A stretch of DNA of 64,000 nucleotides from Limnanthes douglasii subsp. nivea (Eukaryota > Streptophyta > Magnoliopsida > Brassicales > Limnanthaceae): assembly GCA_036936605.1 (NCBI GenBank), contig JAUPFV010000002.1:130804376-130868375 (forward strand). Direction: 5' to 3'. The notes under the pieces were generated by a model, which did not search any database, had not been told where the DNA came from, and worked only from the letters and a program-made list of their open reading frames with translations. The translations under genes were made by a program, and so were the position numbers. Each line of letters starts with the position of its first letter. The stretch's first letter is position 1. Positions 1 to 10,130 of this stretch are shown here, piece after piece.

Positions 1-1364
1 TTTATCAAATACGCAGTGCTCACAAACTCCCAATGATTTTGTTTTATACCCTTTCAACAAATTTCTATTTCCCAAAACAGTTAATCCTCTGTCACTCATA
101 TGACCAAGACGCCAATGCCACAACTTATTTTGATCATGCCTACCTTGGCTATTACTCCATAATGATGCTATTGCAGCATCGAGCATAACAACACTCCCCT
201 AGAGAATGTAAATACTCTTCTGCAAACTGCCCTTCATGCTAACCATTGAGCCTTTTGTCACTTTGATTACACCGTCTTCTCCACACTACTTGTAACCCCG
301 AGTTTCTTGAGTCCCATGAGAAATCAGGTTTCTCTTTAACCCAGGAACATGCTAGCACGTTAAGATTATAAAAACCTCGTCAAACATTATAATTTTGACG
401 TTACTGATACCACCAACAGTCAATGAATGAGTGTTCCCTAAATAGACACTTCCCTATATTAGCTTATAAGTATTGCACCACTGCTTGAACTGACACATGC
501 GATATTAGCGCCAATATCGAGTACCCAACAGTTTTGCCCACAATCTGAACTCATGGACAATACATCTCCTCTACCATTATTTTCGCTATCGTCGGAATCG
601 TTCACAACTTCAACAATATTTGCTGAATTTTCCTTTTTTATTTTCCTTTTTACCATTTAGTTTTGGACATTCTCTCATACAATGACCCTGCTCACCGCAT
701 TCATAACAGTTTGAGTTCTTTACCTTTGATTTGGACCTCCATTTCTTCCTTCTTAAAGAACTCGCTTTGCTTCTAGATCTTTCCCTTGTCATAAAACCAT
801 TCCCTTGAGCCTGATTGTCTGGCTGCAACTATCTCAACTCTTTTAATTTCATTCCCCCTTTGATATCTGCTAGTGATAACTTATCCTTACCATACATAAT
901 AGTATCTACGAACTTTTTATAGGGAGTTGGTAACGATTTCAACACAAACAAAGTTTGATCATCATCCTCATCATCCATTATAATTGATTTAAAATTATCT
1001 AAGTGCTCAGTTATGGAAATACCTTCTTTTAATCTGAAATCGTACAAACGTTTCTTCAAGTATAATCAGTTTACTACGAATTTATCCGAGTAAAGATCTT
1101 CTAGCTTCTTCCATGCATATGTAGCAATCTTCTCACCACTAATCTTGCGAAACACATTGTTTTTCCCACTCATTAAAATCCAGCACAAAGCCTTTTCTTG
1201 AAGATCTTGCTTCTCCTCTTCTTTCAACTCTTCTGGTAACTTACTCTCCACAACCTTCCACGGTCCTTGCAGTACCAATGAAGATTTTGGTTTAATCTTC
1301 CACAACGCAAAGTTGGATCCCTCATCAAATTTTCAATCATGTATTTTATTGTTGTTGACGCCAT
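1..1364 (-). pseudogene. Copia element 1: gag, protease and pre-integrase fragment
   Basis: Ty1/copia gag-pol reading leftward and cut by the window edge. The start codon lies at 1362-1364 and opens with MASTTIKYMIEN, followed by a frameshift into the N-terminal gag segment (NFALWKIKP, about 1310). A UBN2-type gag region follows (829-1305), then a CCHC zinc knuckle CYECGEQGHCMREC near 665-705, then a protease remnant WVLDIGANIACVS near 490-530. The copia protease active site is normally D-S/T-G, here D-I-G, so it is probably inactive. Positions 1-300 encode the pre-integrase zinc-binding segment (LWHWRLGHMSDRGL, then CEHC). In-frame stops near 1063 and 826 plus frameshifts show it is dead. 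Family assignment is firm from domain order. Confidence 0.9.
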
Positions 1365-1403
1365 TGTGAAACCTTAATTGCAAAAGCCCTGATTTTCACC
1401 ACG

Positions 1404-1417
1404 TGGCTCTGATACCA
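1404..1417 (-). other. Primer-binding site of copia element 1
   Basis: On the minus strand this reads TGGTATCAGAGCCA, the usual copia primer-binding site for initiator tRNA-Met. It lies 4 nt inside the LTR edge and about 40 nt upstream of the gag start, which fixes the element's orientation. Confidence 0.88.
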
Positions 1418-1421
1418 ATTT

Positions 1422-1824
1422 TGTTATTAAATCACTATGCAATTTATCACAGAATAGCTCAAGAACATAACACAAATTAAACAAATAACAATAAAGATAT
1501 AACACAAAATTTGACGTGGTTTGACAATTGTCTACGTCCACGGGTGCCGCCAGAGAAAAGTGTTTCACTATGATAGAAAAGGGTTACAAATTACAGATTG
1601 TGTTTTGTGTAGTCCTAGTAGTTTATTCATGGAGATTAAATAAAACTTACTAGATAATGGGCATAATGGGTTCATACCACAAGACTAACAATGATATTGT
1701 CACAACACTGATTTATACTGCTGAACACAGTACAATATCAAGGCACAATATCACTATGACAGACATAAAACTGTACTGCCAAACATAGTACACTGTCAAG
1801 GCACTATTCGACTCATTCACAACA
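1422..1824 (-). repeat. 5' LTR of copia element 1
   Basis: About 403 bp. The PBS-proximal edge is clear: plus-strand TGTTATTAAATC from 1422, next to the PBS. The outer edge at 1824 (plus-strand ...TTCACAACA, minus-strand TGTTGTGAATG) was chosen because it gives TG...CA ends. A segment near 1513-1545 (tgacgtggtttgacaattg) resembles a sequence common in plant copia LTRs. The partner LTR is outside the window, so the outer border is inferred. Confidence 0.7.
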
Positions 1825-3639
1825 ACTTTTTTCATCTCTAGAATATAAACTACTAGTGAAAATTAAAATTTTCCCACTTATAACATTAATTTCATGTTTC
1901 CATATATTTTCACTTTTGATTGTTGGTATTGCTCATTCGCACTTCATGTGTATTGCTACTTTCTTCACTTTATTATACTAAGGTATCATCACATAAAACA
2001 CACACATATGTCCAAGTATCATATCACCAACCAAATGATTTATTTTTTCAATATTGGTTTTCGTCATCATTGCAACAATTATCTATTTTAGATAGTTTAT
2101 GTTTTTATTTTTTCTTAAGATTGCAATCTTTTATAAAATAGCATAGTTTACCAAAAACATTACACATAATTCCGATCTCCTAGTTTTTTTGGTTTTTTAT
2201 CCCACCGATCTTTTTTAGGATTTTTGTTTCAAAATTTTAGACTCAACGTATTGATGCTCATATAAATTAGATTTTTAGATTTTTTTTCTCTTTTTGGAGA
2301 CACAACCATTTTAATTATGTTATAAAGTTCATAAATTTATGAGAGAATACATTTTTTTTGTAAATTTATATTCATATTGAGATTTAAGAGATTTAGTGGT
2401 ACATGTGTTTTTTTAAGTATGTTCCATATTTTAGTATCGGTTTAATTTATTCTTTCACCTTATAACTTTTCTTTCATCGTACTGATCGAATCAAGTTAAA
2501 TCTTGATTCATCACTTTGATGGTAGTCATTTCCAAATTCATAGAAATTTCTATAATTAAACTTTATTTTATGAGAACGACGTATACAATTTTGAGAAAGT
2601 TAAGTCGTTAAAATTTGATTGGAAAGATTACTTTGTCTTCATCTTTGATGAGAGACTTAAGATACATATGAGATACATTTCCTAAAAATTAATATTTGTG
2701 TCTCATGGTTACTTAAACTTCTCATGTTAAATCGTTTGTAGTTTACCAATGATTTTACTATCGATACAAGTCACATAAAACCAAAAGTATGTTCGATAAA
2801 ATTTAGTAATATAATGAGATATTTTGAATAATATAAAGGTTAAAAGAGATTAATAGTTCGTGATTATTCATCTATCAAGATTGTAGGCTATCTATAAGAT
2901 TCATTTTTAGATAATATTATTGATTTTTTTTGAAAGTCTGAAATTTTGAAATTTCAGACATGTAACCATTCGTGCGCGCTGCGACAAGAAAACAATACTC
3001 GTCGTGAAAAGATATGGTTTCATACCATTACACTCATCTGTAATGATTTTTCCGCGATAATGTTTTTATTTTCGTAGGGAAATTAATCTATTGTTGCATA
3101 TAGAAACTAATACAAAGAATAAGAAATTTGAGAATAACTAATTTTATTATTATTCGATAATCACACTTCTTATATAGTAAAATACTTGGACGATACGTAA
3201 GAAATTATATATAAAGAGAGGATCTAATTGATTGCTATGTTTAATTATATATAAAGATTATATATATTTTTTAGTATTAACTACTTCATTTCATAATAAT
3301 ACATTTTATGAGAATTTGTTTATTCCAAATTAATTGTTCTTCTATATTATGAATACCACATTAAATAGTCACCAGTCGCGTTCAATTACTTTTTCTTTTC
3401 CAATAAGACATATGCAAAATTTTATTATTTATTGATCAATTAGATTGATTTTTTTCTTATCTTTTTACAAGAGAAAAGTATAATTACTCTTCTTATTAAT
3501 AATTACGGATTCTCCGTCCATTATTATGTAACAAATGGAGTACATCATTAACTACTCAAAAGATCCAATAATTTATAACTATTTATCTAATAAATTATAT
3601 TCAAAGACTATCTAATATTTAATTATAAATATAATACTC

Positions 3640-4110
3640 ATATATATTAAATCTTCAATCATATCTCATCATGGAGCATATATGTCATTCATGCCGGACT
3701 TGTTAATTACTTTATTAAATATTTGTCCACAAACTCATAATTAATATTCAATCAAGTATGTTCAACTTTTCAATTATTTTGTTAAATACTCATTCATAAA
3801 CTCCTCCTCATAATGCACATTCCATCTTAATATAGAGTATAGATGTCAATCACGTACACATTACCGATCATTGTGTTTAATATTCACCTGAAACACCTTA
3901 ATTAATCTTCAATCAATAATCATGCCAAACTTGTCAATCATTTTCTTAAATATACATCCAAAATATCATCGGGATAAACACTACATACTGACAAATAGCA
4001 TAAATGTTAAACCTGTCCACATTATCAATCACTTTGTTAAATATTTTTGCAAAAACTTTTTAATTAATCTTCAAACGTCGATCACCAATCATATTATTTC
4101 AAATATCTCA
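3640..4110. repeat. Degenerate tandem array, irregular 65-100 bp spacing
   Basis: A block of the form 'aatcttcaatca ... cttgtcaatcattttcttaaatat ... ttaattaat' recurs about five times. Core motifs lie near 3698, 3763, 3861, 3927 and 4013. Copies differ by substitutions and indels, so the array is old. The open frame at 3922-4254 follows from the repeat and is not a gene. Confidence 0.6.
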
Positions 4111-4227
4111 GTACTCCCCCATAATTTAGTGTATAACAACATTAATTTTTATTGGTTATTTATTGAATATCCATTGCATTTTCATCCGTCTCATTCGCAC
4201 TCATTCATTGGATTTTTATTGAACTCC

Positions 4228-4330
4228 TTCATGCATCCACTTTTGCATGACTAATTTAACGACTTTCACAGACTTCCCTCAATGTATCCAATTCTGGATG
4301 ACTAATTCAACGACTTTCAAGGCCTTCAGC
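4228..4330. repeat. Two-copy diverged tandem repeat, about 52 bp
   Basis: Two adjacent copies share 'atcca...tggatgactaattcaacgactttca' with several substitutions. No function is apparent. Confidence 0.55.
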
Positions 4331-5070
4331 AGTCTCCAACATCCTTAAGAGTCTTCAACGACCTTCAATGGTCTTTAATTAATGAAGAGCTTCAACTCTT
4401 CACTGCATCAAGTGAATGATGACTCACTAAATTCATATCTTCTTCAAATGGAATTCTTCAATAGCCTTTATTGGTATTTACTTCTTCCCGGTCTATCAAC
4501 ATTTGTCGATCTCTATTGGTATTTCCTTACATTTTTTGATATTTTTTTCTATTTCTATTTGGTCTTCTCTCAATCCATTTTTTTTCTTATTTGTTTTAAA
4601 CAAATTAAATTTTGTTTTCAACGGGTATAATATAATAAATAAATAAATTTAAACATGAAAAAAATAATGTTTTGGCATATTAAAAAAGAATAATCTAACA
4701 CTAAAAGTAATAATAATAACTCATATATAAAAACTATTTTCCCCTTTGAATACAAAAAAAACATTAAAATTTAACATGAAATTTTTATTTTTTATTTTTT
4801 TTAGAAGATTATAAAGAAATAAAAATCATGTAAAAAAGTATATTTTTCGTTTGTAACCTTTTCAAAATGTACTTTTTCATAAAATTAAACTTAATTCTTT
4901 TATATTTAATAAATAATAAAATAAAAAACATTAATATGACTATTTGTTTCAAAAGACTATAAAGAAATAATAAAACTCAAACGTGAAAACTGTGAGAGAA
5001 CCTTATGGCTCTGTTACTATGTAAAAGCTAATAGAAAGAATTCTGTATATAGTTAAAAGCTAATATATAC

Positions 5071-5219
5071 GGTAACTAAAAAAATTATATATAGAGACAT
5101 TAATAGTATATAATCGATTATAATATTTCATTTTTGTATATTTAAGTAACAAAAATAAAATATTATAATCGATTATATACTATGAATCTCTATATATATA
5201 TATAATTTCTTATTTAGCC
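5071..5219. repeat. Foldback / MITE-like inverted repeat
   Basis: Arms of about 60-70 nt face each other. The left arm contains agtatataatcgattataat near 5107-5126 and the right arm its reverse complement near 5162-5181, around a short T-rich loop. Homology continues outward through 'tatatatagagac' and 'gaatctctatata'. No clear target duplication was seen, so this may be a small foldback transposon or a simple palindrome. Confidence 0.55.
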
Positions 5220-6157
5220 TCTAAGTTATGTTTCATAAAGAGACTTTAAATTTCTGTCTAAAGATAATTGCATCTTCACGAAACTTTCAAACACCTCACA
5301 TATCAAACTTGTTCTTGATCGAATCGGAGCTGGATCATTATATCATAAGCTCAAGTCTTCATTTCTTCAGATTCTTTTTTCAAATCAGGCTCAAAGCCTC
5401 TTCAATTCTTCATTCATTCATCGATTTGGCTACATGCACATTCTGAGAATAATCATTCTTTAGATTAAGTGTTTGATTTCTCAATCGTCAATTAGATCTT
5501 TGGAATCTTTGTCTCAAATCTAATTATTCCAAAGTTGATAATGGATGTCCAAGAAGAGCAGCAAAAATTGGTTCGACTTCCCCTTACATCGTAATGGAAT
5601 GAAGTCGAATCCTAATCTGTCTTGTTTGGATCCAAATGTTTAGTCTGTAATCAAGTTATTTGTGTCTTAATATGTAGTTGAATTTGATGTTAGTAATAAA
5701 TTGTTATTTTTTGGAAAAGAAACAACTAATTATATAATTAACAATAGTTAAATACTCTATAATCTATGATTATTCATCTAATATTTAATTATAGTCTAAT
5801 ATTTTCAAATGTATAACTATCAATTTAATATTTCAATATATTCAATCTTCACTAATATATTCGTAATTAATATTATATATTATATATTCAATAACGACAA
5901 CTTTTTCGCGGTAAATTTGTCTGTTGTCGACAAAAACAAAATTGGTCTGATAATATTTGTAACAATTAATTATTTTTGCGATATTAATTTGTCTGAATTT
6001 TCAAAAGGTAGCCAACTTGAAATTGTCATGACAACTCTTAAGTGCGACCAAAATCTCACATCGGTTAGATATGTGAATGATCACTAGTATATAAGTAAAA
6101 ACATATCTCAAATGGTCTTTTAGGAATTGACCAAAAATAATATCGTGCAGACCTTCA
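5220..6157. other. Non-coding stretch; possible gene-fragment remnant at 5228-5700
   Basis: The 5228-5700 part is less AT-biased and has pyrimidine-rich stretches like a plant 5' leader (attcttcattcattcatcg near 5405). It contains a short frame starting ATG at 5540 (MDVQEEQQKLVRLPLTS, then stop). This could be a captured first exon or chance. From 5700 to 6157 I see only AT-rich sequence. Confidence 0.25.
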
Positions 6158-6287
6158 TACCAAATCTGGTTAATATCATATTAGTATGAAGAAATGGTTG
6201 ATTCGTATTTTATGCGGAAGCGTACCAAATCCGAAAAATATCATAGTAGTGTGAAGAAATTGTTGATTCATATTATATGTGGAAGCG
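6158..6287. repeat. 65-bp tandem duplication
   Basis: Two abutting copies of exactly 65 bp (6158-6222 and 6223-6287). Each begins 'taccaaatc' and ends 'ggaagcg', and they differ by scattered substitutions. Confidence 0.85.
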
Positions 6288-6639
6288 TAATTGAGTTCTC
6301 TCATATCCGGCCAATAACCAATCTCGCTGCCAGTATATTTGTTGTTGTGAAAATATACACTGTTTTGACTTCTAGTATCTTATATGACTATTTTATAGTC
6401 CATCATCCAATATTACATGCTCAATTTATTTAACATTATAATTTATATAATGTATTTTTTATTGGTCGAATGCAGTTTTAAAAGATCAAAACATATGTGG
6501 ATACACGACATATATTTTCTATTAACCCTAAAATTTCAAAAAACAAAATTGACCAAACTATTACCCTCATTTTTTAACCTCTCCAAAAAATAGATTTTTT
6601 TATATTGACTTTGGTGTGGATAATAATCACCTGGGGGTA

Positions 6640-7086
6640 GGCTGGTAATTTCTATTGGTGTTTTAAGGTGGTGTATGAGTGTTTTACGGTGGAGTGTGGG
6701 TGTTAAACTGTTTAGAGTAGGGAGTAGAGAGAAAATTATGCAGCTTGGTAGCAGTTAATTCTCATTACCCACAGTTAATGCAGGTGGTTGGGTATTTATA
6801 CCCTGATATTGGGCCCTTATGGGCTTTCGGGTCATATTTAATGGACCCGGGTCATGTTTAAAGACCCATGAGCTCTAAGTAGGAGAGCTAGTAGCTTAGT
6901 CAAGAAGTGTTTAAGTTTTTTTAGTACTTTTGTCATAGTTCGAACAGCCCTATGTTCATAGTGTTCAAAGTAATCTGTCCGGTCCATGTGACCTGTTCGA
7001 TCCATGTCCATGTGACCTGTCTGGTATCCGGAGAGACTAGACCGATTTGCCCTTGTACGGGGAGCATGCTGAATTCGGACTCATCA
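6640..7086 (-). repeat. 3' LTR of Tat element 1
   Basis: The LTR reads leftward. Its 5' edge on the minus strand is TGATGAGTCCGAATT from 7086, directly preceded by a polypurine tract. A TATA box (TATAAATACC on the minus strand) is at about 6791-6800. Related copies of the same LTR family occur near 43900-44240 and 45950-46380 and share 'tatttatacc', the 'atgggctttcgggtc' block and 'agcttagtcaa'. The inner end near 6640 is not resolved. Confidence 0.75.
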
Positions 7087-7100
7087 GGAGCCCCTTTTTT
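7087..7100 (-). other. Polypurine tract of Tat element 1
   Basis: The minus strand reads AAAAAAGGGGCTCC immediately before the LTR start TGATGAG. This is the expected plus-strand priming site at a 3' LTR, and it confirms that the retroelement runs right to left here. Confidence 0.75.
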
Positions 7101-7523
7101 AGGTGTTTGAGCAAGTATTCTTGTCAAAGAACTGAAAAACAGTCCGACGTCAGAAGTGGTTTTTAATCCGGACAGGTCTATGGGTCTACCCGGATAGATT
7201 AAGCTTCACGAATTTAAAACGGTTTTTGCCAGAGTTCGTGGGACACGTGTCGCTTTCTGATTGGTTGTTCCAGCCGTTTTTTCACCTTGAATTTCGAACC
7301 CACCTCCTTCGAAAAGCAACCTCTTTAATTACAAATGGTGACATCAGCGCCGTCTTTTAATCATTGCCAAACTTTTCGAATTATCCTAGGAATCAACTCC
7401 TTTTTTTTAAGATTTACTATAAATTCAAACTCATTTTCTACTGTTTTACTATCTCTTTCACATTTACTCTGCAAATTCACTCAGAGCTTTCTCTCTCTAA
7501 AGCAAAGGTTTTCTGGGTAGTTT
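7101..7523 (+). promoter_or_regulatory. Promoter-like region of the antisense extra ORF
   Basis: This lies between the PPT and the extra ORF and reads rightward, opposite to the retroelement. Visible elements are a G-box palindrome GACACGTGTC near 7241-7250, a reverse CCAAT box (GATTGG) near 7259-7264, a TATAAA at 7418-7423, and pyrimidine-rich stretches (tttctctctct near 7490) like the Y patch of plant core promoters. The ATG at 7524 is about 105 nt past the TATA box. Promoter activity is inferred from these motifs only. Confidence 0.55.
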
Positions 7524-9943
7524 ATGTTTACAACAAGAACAGCACTGATCAAAGGTGGGTGGATCAATCTTTCATAGTTGGAGATAGCACAAAAAGTTGA
7601 GAAGGAGAGACGAATAGCAGTAGGGCTACCATCATCACCCATTGAGAGACCAGTCGCCTCTGTCACAGAGTCAGATCGAGGCTCATCCTCCTCCAAAGGT
7701 ACTAAGCCCAAAAAACTCTTTCAATCCACCCTCTCGCCTATAGTCTCTGGTTCCTCAGTTCAAGAGTCAGTACCTGCTGTTGAGCCAGGAGTTACAGTCA
7801 CAAGTGTTAGGAAACCTTCTCCTTTTATAGCTATGGGATCTGACACAGAGCACTCTCCGGAGAAACTGGTTATTAAGAGGCCAAGCCGGTTAGTTAAGGG
7901 ACCAGGCTCCAAGAATACTCCCTCAAAATCGGGGGCAAAAAATAGTAGTTCTGGGTCTGGAGTGCCCATCAGAGCTCCCCGGGAAAGGCCGTACGGTCCG
8001 GAGGCTAGCCTCCCAGCACTTCTAAAAGAGACCTCTGCTTCAGAGCCCCAGCCTGAGGCTAGAATTCAAAGCAACACTGAAATCCAGCAGTCCGGTAACC
8101 AAGCTGAGCCAAGTTTAAATCCTCCCCGGACCACTGCCACTGATATTCCCCCAACAATCATGGAGGAAAGAATGGAGGACTCTGTTGAAGAAGTCCCCTT
8201 TGAGTCGGAGTCCTCCGGCCAGACTGGCAATGCTGCTGCTGCCAAAAAAGGCAAGGAAAAACGGTGCCTGAGGCATCCGGATCTGCGGGAGTGCCTCGAA
8301 GGGAAGGTAGGACCTTGTTTTCACAGGGTCGAACTTAAATATCTCTTGGCCTTACAGAAGACCAAGTATGATTTCATTCACACGGCCGAGCTAGGTCGAA
8401 TGCGCACAAAATGGGGGATCCCAGAAAATGTGAAGATAAGGATTCCCATAGATCCGGAGACCCCTATGGATTGCAAGCTAAATGCGCTGGTCATCTTCAC
8501 AGAGCTCTTTAATTGGGGACTCAGATTCCCATTGGACCCGGAGATCGTCAGATATTTCCACCTGGTCAAGCTCTGCCCGAGCCAGCTGAGCCCCAACGGC
8601 TGGTATACTCTGATGTCATGTATCATGGCATCTAGGCTGTCCGGGATTCATCTCCCTATGGAAGAGTTCGCAGCAGTGGCCAACCTTTGCAAACATCACC
8701 AATTCCCCTTCTACCACTTCAATATGGGGAACGATCTCAAAGCTGTTGACGATATGTTGAAGTCTGAAAGCAAATGGAGGAGCCAGTTTTTGTTTGTCAG
8801 TGGTGCTTGGGAAAACGGACAGAAGATCAAGTCCGGAGTGAACCCAAGCCTCCTCAAAAGCAGGTGGAGGAGTGACCGTAAGTTTCTTACTTTAAATCTT
8901 TGTCCATTCCTTCCTTCTTTAAGTTGGTTTAAATTAACTGATCTCCCTTCTGTTTTAACAGAACTGCCTAAGGAGTTCGGGGATTATTTGAAGGCCGGAC
9001 AGGTTACCTGTGGCAAAATCAATGCCTGTGCCGCAGAGAACTGGGAGAATCGATTCCACAAAGCCTTCACTAGTGGAAATCTGGCAAGGTCTCACCTGTG
9101 GAACACCACAGGTCGGAGAGACCTAACTTGGGAGGAGCTCACCACCCAGCCTTCTGCAGATATCGTGCTTAAGAGATCCCACGGACCAGATGGGACACTC
9201 TTCCTGCCTGGCCGGGCCAAAGCCCCAAGCAAAATGAAGGGCAAGAAGAGAGGCAAAAAGGTGGCAAGTGATGCTGAGAAGGATGCCCCAACCGCCCCGG
9301 AGGGACCGGCCCAGAGCCAAATCGATGCTGCTCTTTTGCAAGTGGTGGACCAAGAGACCGAAAGGCAGGAAGCAGACATCCCAAAACCTCCAAGGGCACC
9401 CAAGAGGACTCGTAAACAAGGAGGTGAAGATGCTGACCGGGAAGCCAAGAAGAAGAAGACTTCTCAAGGAGATGAGCTTGCTCTCCGGGATCCGGAGCCT
9501 TCTGTTCCAGCTGACCCCTCTGACCCAACACAGGCCGAAAAGATCCTAAGGGACTTTCAAACTGATGAAGTGGAGGGGGGGAGATCTCAACCTTGATGAA
9601 GTGGACATCACCGGTCTAGGAGGGCTTGGTGAATACTTCCTTAGCCTTCCTAGAGATGAATTCGCAGGGCCTTACATTCCTCCGAGCAGCTCTAATAGTC
9701 AACTTCAATGGTAAGACTTCCATTGTTTCTAGTGAAAAGGACACCATAGCCCACTCCCTGCTTAGCAATGTAAAGACAGTACTCACACTGGAGAGACAAG
9801 TCCGGGGTCAAGTAGACATCATCAGAGACCTCAAGTCTGAGAAGGAAAAGCTGTCCGAAGACCTCCGCACTGCTACTGCCAATGCTGACATGCTAAAGGA
9901 AGCAAATGAGGAGCTAAAGAGGAATCAAGAGGATAGCCTTTAG
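7524..9943 (+). pseudogene. Antisense extra ORF of Tat element 1 (putative gypsy-type transposon domain protein)
   Basis: A long reading frame running opposite to the integrase, placed between pol and the 3' LTR. The likely start is ATG 7524 (MFTTRTALIKGGWINLS). A TAG at 7575-7577 then interrupts the frame; the related copy at 44381 has a glutamate codon there. The open frame continues to 9596. Regions: a Ser/Pro/Lys-rich N-terminus; a conserved middle (about 8450-8690, with GLRFPLDPEIVRYF and LSPNGWYTLMSCI) resembling the plant Transposase_28 / putative gypsy-type transposon domain; a basic tail with APKRTRKQ and EAKKKK, likely a nuclear signal. An 84-nt intron lies at 8878-8961. A frame change at a run of seven G (9575-9581) leads into a C-terminal coiled coil (about 9745-9940, LKSEKEKLSEDLRTATANAD). 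Extra ORFs are known in Tat-lineage elements; their function is unknown. Confidence 0.75.
8878..8961 (+). other. Intron in the antisense extra ORF
   Basis: Starts GTAAGT and ends TTTTAACAG, with a T-rich body and a branch-point-like ttaactgat near 8934-8942. Flanking exons are GC-richer. The length of 84 nt is divisible by three and it contains no stop, so the frame stays open whether or not it is removed. The amino acids it would encode (KFLTLNLCPFLPSLSWF) are hydrophobic and unlike their surroundings, which favours a true intron. Confidence 0.8.
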
Positions 9944-10130
9944 ATATTTCAGTCCGGATAGTATGATAAGGATTGGACTTTAAAAACACTTAGAAAATTT
10001 TGAAGAAGGCATTGAATTTTATTTAACAACCCGGACACCTCATTAAAACCTCTCTGCGCCACCGGGGAGGAAAGAGTATGCCCCCAAATATTTACATGGA
10101 TGTTTAAACAAGTAAATATTTACACAAGTG
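9944..10130. other. Convergent 3' region between extra ORF and integrase
   Basis: This short spacer is the 3' end for both reading directions. It contains 'cctcattaaaacctctctgc' followed by a purine-rich 'ggggaggaaagagta'. A matching block, 'cctcattaaaaaaaccacc' plus 'gggggaaaagagtg', sits at the same place in Tat element 2 (50383-50425), so it is conserved between elements. Confidence 0.55.

Larger units (their letters stand above)
1825..5070. other. AT-rich intergenic DNA without recognisable gene
   Basis: Short ORFs only, with no family resemblance. It contains a small hairpin at 2936-2959 (arms GTCTGAAATT), a degenerate tandem array at 3640-4110 and a two-copy repeat at 4228-4330 (listed separately). 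The rest is featureless. Confidence 0.6.

Noticed and set aside
1374..1568. 64-codon minus-strand ORF at the copia 1 LTR
   Set aside because: It runs across LTR, PBS and leader sequence, which are non-coding in copia elements.
3922..4254. 110-codon ORF
   Set aside because: Lies in the degenerate tandem array and the composition follows the repeat; no family resemblance.
9092..9531. Three minus-strand ORFs of 114-120 codons
   Set aside because: They are shadows of the GC-rich lysine-rich exon of the extra ORF on the plus strand.
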